Part shown: one piece after another, positions 25,495 to 31,562 of the stretch
Position numbering within the stretch: position 1 is the first letter of the stretch
Layout: the number at the start of each line of letters is the position of its first letter
From: Candidatus Goldiibacteriota bacterium
GTDB lineage: Bacteria; Oederibacteriota; PGYV01; DSYL01
Length of the DNA stretch: 42,323 bases
Assembly (NCBI GenBank): GCA_018000835.1
Contig: JAGNJD010000017.1
Span: 1-42,323, forward strand
Direction: 5' to 3'
Made by a program: the position numbers and the translations under genes
Notes under the pieces: model-generated
What the model was told of the DNA's origin: nothing
The model's input: only the letters and a program-made list of their open reading frames with translations
The model's database searches: none

Positions 25495-25522
25495 TTGACA
25501 TTATTTTAAAATAACATATAAT
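25495..25522 (+). promoter_or_regulatory. Promoter of the toxin-antitoxin / restriction operon
   Basis: TTGACA (25495-25500) and a perfect TATAAT (25517-25522) are separated by 16 bp, just upstream of AGAGGG and the ATG at 25536. Confidence 0.75.
25501..25514. promoter_or_regulatory. Palindromic operator candidate inside the promoter spacer
   Basis: TTATTTTAAAATAA is a perfect 14-bp palindrome filling the space between -35 and -10. A second inverted repeat, ATTAT-TTT-ATAAT, lies just upstream at 25467-25479. MqsA-type antitoxins autoregulate by binding palindromes at their promoter, so this is a natural site for the product of 25915-26931. Confidence 0.55.
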
Positions 25523-25535
25523 TATAGAGGGAATA

Positions 25536-25895
25536 ATGAAAGATGAAATAGAAAGGCAATTAATAAATGCTGAATTAAATAAGATAAAACAATATAAGAA
25601 AAGGATATTTAGAATAACAAAAAACAGAGACGAAAACCGAGAAACGCTTTTACAACTGGGCTATACTGATAGTATTGTAGAAGAAATAATACTTGAATTA
25701 CAAACAGATGATTGTATAAGTTCTTTTGAAAAAGACAAAGCAGGATTGAAAGGATATGTTTTTGAATTCGGCAAAGTAATAAATGGAAAAGAAGTATATA
25801 TTAAATTCAGGGTATTGTTTGAAAAAGATATATGTCATATAAACTGCATTTCATTTCACTTTGCCAAATATAGAATGGAATATAAATTTAAATAA
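25536..25895 (+). CDS. MqsR-like toxin of a type II toxin-antitoxin pair
   Basis: This is a 119-residue small basic protein. Its central and C-terminal parts (VFEFGKVINGKEVYIKFRV, then CHINCISFHFAKY) look like toxins that accompany MqsA/YgiT-type antitoxins: an 'evYIKf' strand followed by 'ciSFH'. The N-terminal helix pair (residues 1-55) is Lys-rich. It lies immediately upstream of an MqsA-family antitoxin gene, in the toxin-first order of mqsRA. RNase activity is inferred from that family; catalytic residues cannot be fixed by eye. An unrelated toxin type remains possible. Confidence 0.6.
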   Translation: MKDEIERQLINAELNKIKQYKKRIFRITKNRDENRETLLQLGYTDSIVEEIILELQTDDCISSFEKDKAGLKGYVFEFGKVINGKEVYIKFRVLFEKDICHINCISFHFAKYRMEYKFK

Positions 25896-25914
25896 AATTA
25901 GTGGGTGACGTTTA

Positions 25915-26931
25915 ATGGAAATAAATAAAAAAGAATTATGTCCCGAATGTGATGAATGGATTATTCCAGAAATAGTCGAAAAAGAAGAAAGAGTCACAGT
26001 CAGAAAAGAAGAGTTTATTGTAAGAATTAAAAGAGCTATTTGCACTAATTGTAAAAAAGAATTTGCTTTAGGTGCGCCAGGTTTTGACGAAAAAGTATTG
26101 GCTTATGATTTATACAGAAAAAAGCATAATTATCTTTTGCCAGAAGAGATAAAAAGAATCAGGGAAAAATACGGACTTGCTCAAAGAGCATTTTCACGCC
26201 TGCTTGGTTTTGGAGAAATAACAATACATCTTTATGAAAAAGGCGCTCTGCCGGACGAGACACATATGGAAATGATAAAACTTTCAGATGACCCTGAAAA
26301 TATCAAAAGAATTTATGAAGATAATAAAGAGGCAATTTCAGAAAGCGATAGAGTTGCATTTGAAAAAAAATTATATGATTTACTTGCAGAAACAAAGAAA
26401 AATAAGTTGCGTGAAGTAATAGAGGATGCATTTAATTATGAACCGGATATATATAACGGGTTTAAAAAGTTTAACCTTGATTATGTTGTTAATATTTATA
26501 AATTGATATTGAAATTTTGCAAAATGCTTTATACCACTCATATGGTTAAAATACTCTGTTATATTGATTTTATCAAATTTAAACAGGATAATATAGCATT
26601 TACAGGTTGCAGATATATAATAGGCGAATATGGCCCATTTCTTGATAATTATGATAAGTTATTTTGTTATCTGGTGGATACCGGTGTTGTTGATAGTGCA
26701 CTTGATTATCCAGGCGGTGGCAAGGTCTACTATTTTAAAGAAGAGCCTGATATGACATTATTTTCCGAGAAAGATATAAAACTCATAAAAAAAATATCAG
26801 AGGAACTTGGTTCACTAACGCCCGGCAAACTTTCTGAAAAGACACATCAGGAATTTCCCGGCTGGGACAAAGATAAAATAGGGCAATTCATTTCTTTTGA
26901 AAATGCAAAAAATTTAAAAATTGATTTTTAG
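25915..26931 (+). CDS. MqsA-type antitoxin with zinc finger, HTH and Panacea (DUF4065) domain
   Basis: This 338-residue protein has three parts. Residues 1-60 are a YgiT/MqsA-type zinc finger with C9-x2-C12 and C43-x2-C46. Residues ~74-118 are an Xre-type HTH (LPEEIKRIREKYGLAQRAFSRL...LYEKG). Residues ~190-325 match the SocA/Panacea domain (MVKILCYIDFIKFK, then TGCRYIIGEYGPFL). Panacea domains are known neutralising domains of diverse toxin-antitoxin pairs, and the zinc finger/HTH would bind the palindrome upstream. It is much longer than E. coli MqsA (~131 residues). The stop is only 7 bp before the restriction enzyme start, so antitoxin and restriction enzyme appear to share one mRNA. Confidence 0.82.
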   Translation: MEINKKELCPECDEWIIPEIVEKEERVTVRKEEFIVRIKRAICTNCKKEFALGAPGFDEKVLAYDLYRKKHNYLLPEEIKRIREKYGLAQRAFSRLLGFGEITIHLYEKGALPDETHMEMIKLSDDPENIKRIYEDNKEAISESDRVAFEKKLYDLLAETKKNKLREVIEDAFNYEPDIYNGFKKFNLDYVVNIYKLILKFCKMLYTTHMVKILCYIDFIKFKQDNIAFTGCRYIIGEYGPFLDNYDKLFCYLVDTGVVDSALDYPGGGKVYYFKEEPDMTLFSEKDIKLIKKISEELGSLTPGKLSEKTHQEFPGWDKDKIGQFISFENAKNLKIDF

Positions 26932-26938
26932 GTGTAAA

Positions 26939-29641
26939 ATGGATAAAGAGAAAGCAAAACAGAATCTTGAACGCCTTGTTACAAAATTTAAATCGGAATT
27001 TGAAGCAGGAAAAACAGATAATTATACAGAAGAAGAAACAAAAGCGGCATTTATAACTCCTCTTTTGTGCGATGTCCTTGGCTGGGATGTAACAAATCGT
27101 GATGAAGTCACAATGGAACACAAGACTTCAAGGGGAAGGGTTGATTATGGTATTAAACTTAATAATAAAATCATATTTTTTGTGGAAGCAAAGCCTATCC
27201 GATATGAACTTGAAAACGCAATTCCACAGGCAGTCAAATATTGTTTTAACAGGAAAGACGTGCCTTTTGTGTTATTAACGGATTTTGAAGGTATTATGTT
27301 TTTTGATGTTACAGTAAAACCTGAATTAAGGAATATTAAAAAAGGAATAAAAATAAATCTTAAATGGAATGAATATATTGATAAATTCGATGAATTATGG
27401 CAATTATCAAAACCGGAAGTAATTGCAGGTTCTCTTGAAAAACTTTTTACCTTAAAACCAAAGGATAGAGTATCTGTTGATAAAACAATATTATCAGACC
27501 TTGAAAACTGGCGAGAATCACTTGCAAAAAATCTTTATAGAAATAATAAAAATTTATTTTATACTAATGACAGGGAAAAAGACGCACAATTTTTAAAGGA
27601 AATTACGCAGAAAATACTTGATAGAATTATATTCATACGTTTTTGTGAGGACAGGCAATTAACACAGATAAGACCTATAAAACAGAGGTTTGATGAAAGG
27701 GGCGAAAATGTAGGAATAAATACGTATATTTATATACTTTCGGGTTTATTCAGAGAATATGAAACGGTATTTAACAGTGATTTATTTAAAAGTCAGGACT
27801 GGGAACGGGATTTGTTTCTGGATTTTAAGGTTGCAAATAAAATAATACAGGAAACCTATGACCCATATATGTTTGATGTAATCCCGATAGAAGTCCTCGG
27901 AAATATCTATGAACAATACCTCGGGTATACAATAAAGTTTGAAGGAGATAGTATAAAATATGAACCCAAGCCAGAAGTACGAAAGGCAGGCGGAATTTAT
28001 TACACGCCAGCATATATTGTAGATTATATTGTGAAAAATACTGTTGGAAAATTACTTGAAGAATTACCAGAAACAAAGATAAAAAAATTAAGAATACTTG
28101 ACCCTGCATGTGGCTCGGGCAGTTTTTTAATTCGTGCTTATGAAGAGATGTTGAAATACTATGAGAAATTAAAGAAAAATGTAAAAACAAAAATCATAGA
28201 AGGACAAACTTCAATTGAAATCCCTGAAGCAGAGACAAAATTAGCAATTCAGGAAAAAGCAGAAATATTAAAAAATCATATTTTTGGTGTTGATATAGAT
28301 GAGCAGGCAGTTGAGGTTACAAAACTTTCACTTATGCTCAAGATGCTTGAAGGTGAGTGGGGATTTGTGAAAGGCACAGCAGTCCTGCCCATGCTGGATA
28401 AAAATATTAAATGCGGCAATTCGCTGATTTCGGGAAATGTGCTTGAGTTAACGAGGTATTTCGGGAATGACTATTACAAAGTCAAGCCGTTTAATTGGGA
28501 AGAGGAGTTTAAGGAAATAATGAATGACGGCGGATTTGACTGCGTCATAGGAAACCCACCATATATAAAATATGAAAATTTGTCAGATGAATTAAAAAGA
28601 TATGCAAAAGAAAATTATAAATGTGCAACTGGTTTTTTTGATATATTTCAACTTTTTTTAGAAAAAAGTTTCACGTTGTTAAAAAAACAGAGAAAAATGG
28701 GCTTTATTTTTCCATCTTTATTTTTGAAAGGTATCAATTATTTACAAAGTAGAAAATACTTTTATAAAAATTCCAATATCGAAATTATTTTTGATTATGG
28801 AGATGGCGTTTTTGAAAAAGTACAAATGCCTACATGTGTTATGGTTTTAAGAAAAGATATTAATGGCGAAAATATTGTTAATTTTTATTCAAAAAAAACA
28901 ATAGATGACATTATATATTATAAAGTTAAACAAAAAGCTTTTAATAACGAAGATTTTATTTATTCAAAGCCTAATTTATGCCAAAAAATTTCGAAAGATA
29001 AAATTCAATTAAAGAATCTTGCATTAATAACAAGAGGGTTAGAAATAGGAAGAAAAAAAATAAAAAATAGTAAGAAGGGTATTAAAATAATTTTTGGTGA
29101 AGATATAACAAGATATCAAATAAAAAATATTAGTTATATAGATAAAAACACATATGAAAAAAATAAAAAAACTATAGAGATTTTTAAAAATCCAAAAATA
29201 ATAATAAGAGAAACAGGCAGTAGAATAACTGCCACTTATGATGAAAGTGGAATAATAACAAATAGAAGTTTATATTGCATTAGATCTGATAAAATTGATT
29301 TAAAATATTTATTGGCTATAATTAATTCTCGTTTAATTCAATATTATTATGAGAATAAATATAAAACAGATACAGATATTTTCCCTAAAATACGAATAAA
29401 TCAAGTAAAACAAATACCGATAATGCCAATTGATTCAAAACAAGATGAAAAATTTAAAAATTTAATTGGATTAGTAAATGTAATTTTAGAATTGAAAACC
29501 AAGATTATTTTTACAAGTGGGCAACAAAAAGAAAACCTTCAAATCCAAATAGACAAAGTGGATAAAGAAATCGATAATCTTGTTTATGAACTTTATGGGA
29601 TTACGGAAGATGAGAAGAAGATAATAGAGGAGAATTTATAA
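26939..29641 (+). CDS. Type IIG restriction enzyme / N6-adenine DNA methyltransferase (Eco57I-like)
   Basis: This 900-residue single-chain enzyme has an N-terminal PD-(D/E)XK nuclease with LLCDVLGWD, GRVDYGI (D69) and FFVEAKP (E83, K85). A helical region is followed by an adenine methyltransferase with motif I LDPACGSGSFLIRAYEEM (~387-404) and motif IV CVIGNPPYIKYE (~534-545). The C-terminal ~300 residues are a TaqI/Eco57I-type target recognition domain with ITRGLEIGRKK. All catalytic motifs look intact. ATG 26939 is chosen over an in-frame TTG at 26921 because the latter lies inside the antitoxin gene. The recognition domain is especially AT-rich. It should both cut foreign DNA and methylate the host. 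Confidence 0.92.
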   Translation: MDKEKAKQNLERLVTKFKSEFEAGKTDNYTEEETKAAFITPLLCDVLGWDVTNRDEVTMEHKTSRGRVDYGIKLNNKIIFFVEAKPIRYELENAIPQAVKYCFNRKDVPFVLLTDFEGIMFFDVTVKPELRNIKKGIKINLKWNEYIDKFDELWQLSKPEVIAGSLEKLFTLKPKDRVSVDKTILSDLENWRESLAKNLYRNNKNLFYTNDREKDAQFLKEITQKILDRIIFIRFCEDRQLTQIRPIKQRFDERGENVGINTYIYILSGLFREYETVFNSDLFKSQDWERDLFLDFKVANKIIQETYDPYMFDVIPIEVLGNIYEQYLGYTIKFEGDSIKYEPKPEVRKAGGIYYTPAYIVDYIVKNTVGKLLEELPETKIKKLRILDPACGSGSFLIRAYEEMLKYYEKLKKNVKTKIIEGQTSIEIPEAETKLAIQEKAEILKNHIFGVDIDEQAVEVTKLSLMLKMLEGEWGFVKGTAVLPMLDKNIKCGNSLISGNVLELTRYFGNDYYKVKPFNWEEEFKEIMNDGGFDCVIGNPPYIKYENLSDELKRYAKENYKCATGFFDIFQLFLEKSFTLLKKQRKMGFIFPSLFLKGINYLQSRKYFYKNSNIEIIFDYGDGVFEKVQMPTCVMVLRKDINGENIVNFYSKKTIDDIIYYKVKQKAFNNEDFIYSKPNLCQKISKDKIQLKNLALITRGLEIGRKKIKNSKKGIKIIFGEDITRYQIKNISYIDKNTYEKNKKTIEIFKNPKIIIRETGSRITATYDESGIITNRSLYCIRSDKIDLKYLLAIINSRLIQYYYENKYKTDTDIFPKIRINQVKQIPIMPIDSKQDEKFKNLIGLVNVILELKTKIIFTSGQQKENLQIQIDKVDKEIDNLVYELYGITEDEKKIIEENL

Positions 29642-29642
29642 T

Positions 29643-30596
29643 ATGAACAATGAAATAAATGAAAATATAAAGTGTAAATTTTGTGATTCCAGTGTTAAAA
29701 TTATTAGTGCAATTAATTTTGTTAAGGAAGTTGATTGTCTTATTTGTGGAAATTATAAAATCTCTTTTAAATTTTCCAAAATTCAAACTGAAATAGAAAA
29801 GAGACATCTTATTTCAGGGTATATTAGAAATAATCAAGAAATTTTTAAAAACAAAATTATAGAAGAAGATGTTATAAAAAAATTAGAAAAAGAATTAATA
29901 GAGCCAGATATAAATGAACAAATAAATATGATTTTGGAATTTTATGATAAAAATAAAAAATATAAGGGAGATTATATTGAATTAAAATTAAATTGTGATT
30001 TTTCATTGTTTTATTGTAAAAATTATAAAGAATTATTTTATATATTAGATCAAATATTAAAAATGGATTTAATAACTTCAAATAGTGAATTAAATGAATT
30101 ATATACTGAACAATTCCAATTTAAATTAACTTATAAAGGGATTCAAAGATTATATGAAATAAAGAAAAGAAATAAAGAGAGTTTGAAATGTTTTGTTGCA
30201 ATGAGTTTTGAAGATGAATATGATGATATATTTACTGAAGGAATACAGAAAATATTTGAAGAAGATGAAGATTTAAAAAGAACAGAAATAAAACCATATC
30301 GTGTAGATAAGGATTTAAAGAATAGTAATGATCAAACAATAGTGAATAAAATAATAGCAGGTATAAAAACGAGTAGATTTTTTATTGCTGATTTAACTGG
30401 CAATAACCATAATGTATATTTTGAAACTGGGTATGCAATGGGTTTTAACATACCTGTTATACTAATCTGTCAAGAAGATTATTTTAATAAAGAAAAAATT
30501 AAATTTGATTTAAGTCATCATTCGTTTATTTTATATAAAGATATCTCTGATTTAAAAGAAAAATTAAGCCAAGCGATAAAAGCAAATATTTTTTAA
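29643..30596 (+). CDS. Zinc-ribbon protein with nucleoside 2-deoxyribosyltransferase/TIR-like domain
   Basis: In this 317-residue protein, residues 1-40 form a zinc ribbon (C11-x2-C14, C32-x2-C35). Residues 41-180 are a helical linker. Residues 182-315 resemble the nucleoside 2-deoxyribosyltransferase family: CFVAMSFEDEYDDIF, then YRVDKDL, then IVNKIIAGIKTSRFFIADLT (D250), then NVYFETGYAMGFNIPVILI with E261 at the catalytic Glu position. The fold is related to TIR and SLOG-type nucleotide enzymes found as defence effectors. I infer a nucleotide- or NAD-directed effector, but no activity is proven. It starts 1 bp after the restriction enzyme stop, so coupling is strong. Confidence 0.72.
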   Translation: MNNEINENIKCKFCDSSVKIISAINFVKEVDCLICGNYKISFKFSKIQTEIEKRHLISGYIRNNQEIFKNKIIEEDVIKKLEKELIEPDINEQINMILEFYDKNKKYKGDYIELKLNCDFSLFYCKNYKELFYILDQILKMDLITSNSELNELYTEQFQFKLTYKGIQRLYEIKKRNKESLKCFVAMSFEDEYDDIFTEGIQKIFEEDEDLKRTEIKPYRVDKDLKNSNDQTIVNKIIAGIKTSRFFIADLTGNNHNVYFETGYAMGFNIPVILICQEDYFNKEKIKFDLSHHSFILYKDISDLKEKLSQAIKANIF

Positions 30597-30604
30597 TATC
30601 AATT

Positions 30605-31177
30605 ATGGATAATAAAAAAAATATAGAAAATTTAGTAAAAAATATGAGTGATGAATTACAGCAATTAGAAGAATTAATTAAAATTAACGGTATAAATAAG
30701 GTTTCAATAAAATTTCCGAGATGTTTTATAAGAACAGCTGATTATTTTAGAGAAAAATATAATTTTATTTATAGAAAACCTTTAATTGATAACATTGCAT
30801 ATTGCCTTCAAGTTTCTGATATATATCGTTGGATATTAAATAGATTTGATTTAGATTTTACTGCTAAAGAAATGCTTATAAAACAGGGTATTGTTTATCT
30901 TTCAAGTGTTATTGAAGCTATGTGTTGGTATTTTGTGAAATATTTTTTAAAAGTGGAACCTAATAAAAAATTTTCTAAAAATTTAATCAAATTAAAAAAT
31001 AAGAATTTTTTTTCAAATGAATTATTAAAAAATATAGAAGAATTTAAGAAGAAAAGAGATAATATTCATTTGCAAAGGCTTGAACATAAAGAACTCAAAA
31101 AATATACTATAAATGATTATAATGAGGGAATTAAAATTATTCATAAAATCAAAGAAGAGATAGAAAAGATAATTTAA
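30605..31177 (+). CDS. HEPN-like small helical protein
   Basis: This 190-residue, apparently all-helical, Lys-rich protein has a hydrophobic helix at 93-117 (KQGIVYLSSVIEAMCWYFVK). Later comes EEFKKKRDNIHLQRLE, whose R151-x3-H155 (RDNIH) resembles the active-site R-x(n)-H of HEPN ribonucleases. HEPN proteins are frequent in toxin-antitoxin and abortive-infection loci. The gene starts 8 bp after the preceding stop and is the last intact gene of the operon. The HEPN call rests on one short motif plus helical content and context; a non-catalytic or unrelated helical protein is possible. Confidence 0.5.
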   Translation: MDNKKNIENLVKNMSDELQQLEELIKINGINKVSIKFPRCFIRTADYFREKYNFIYRKPLIDNIAYCLQVSDIYRWILNRFDLDFTAKEMLIKQGIVYLSSVIEAMCWYFVKYFLKVEPNKKFSKNLIKLKNKNFFSNELLKNIEEFKKKRDNIHLQRLEHKELKKYTINDYNEGIKIIHKIKEEIEKII

Positions 31178-31196
31178 AAACAAAGGAGGGCATAAA

Positions 31197-31289
31197 ATAC
31201 CAACACAAAAATATTCAGTTTTCCATCTGCCGCTTGAAACTATTTTTGCATGGATAAAATCTGGTGAAATTGCAATACTTGAGATTTAG
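31197..31289 (+). pseudogene. Decayed N-terminus of a DUF262 (GmrSD-type) gene
   Basis: A good ribosome site (AAAGGAGGG at 31181-31189) precedes a frame reading IPTQKYSVFHLPLETIFAWI and then KSGEIAILEI followed by a stop. This closely resembles the usual start of DUF262 proteins: 'MPTxxYSV', then an 'ETLLxWVKSGEIAIPEIQRPFVW'-like stretch. The start codon is now ATA, and the frame stops just where 'QRPF' would follow. I infer a deleted type IV restriction gene, formerly the next member of the defence operon. Confidence 0.65.
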
Positions 31290-31349
31290 TGGATAATTAT
31301 CTGGCATATAAAAACAGTATTTGTAGGCTCGATCGCAGTTATTTGTCCT

Positions 31350-31420
31350 TGTAGCCGCAAGCTTCAACTTGCGGTATTTACGGCATTAAAAAAACAAACA
31401 CAGGCAAGCCTGCGGCTACA
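31350..31420. repeat. Inverted-repeat element with TGTAGCCGCA(A/G)GCTT ends
   Basis: The left end TGTAGCCGCAAGCTT matches the reverse complement of the right end (TGTAGCCGCAGGCTT) at 14 of 15 positions. The left end folds on itself (CCGCAAG/CTTGCGG), as does the right (CAGGC/GCCTG). At 71 bp it is a REP/MITE-like element, organised like the larger 164-bp element. The rest of 31290-31562 holds no gene. Confidence 0.7.
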
Positions 31421-31527
31421 AAAGACGAAAACAAAACTGCGAAGCAGTAACAATAATTGATAATAAAACAGTAATTTGTTCATGGTGTTTTTACATTGAA
31501 TATTATTTTAACTTCCATAACTCTTAA

Positions 31528-31556
31528 TTGACAAATTAAAGGAAATATTTAATAAT
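31528..31556 (+). promoter_or_regulatory. Promoter of the GT39 gene, possibly giving a leaderless mRNA
   Basis: TTGACA (31528-31533) is followed after 17 bp by AATAAT (31551-31556). Transcription should begin 6-8 bp further on, at 31562-31564, which is the ATG (31563). The only Shine-Dalgarno-like run (AAAGGAAA) is about 18 bp upstream of the ATG, too far for normal use. Confidence 0.45.
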
Positions 31557-31562
31557 TTTAAA

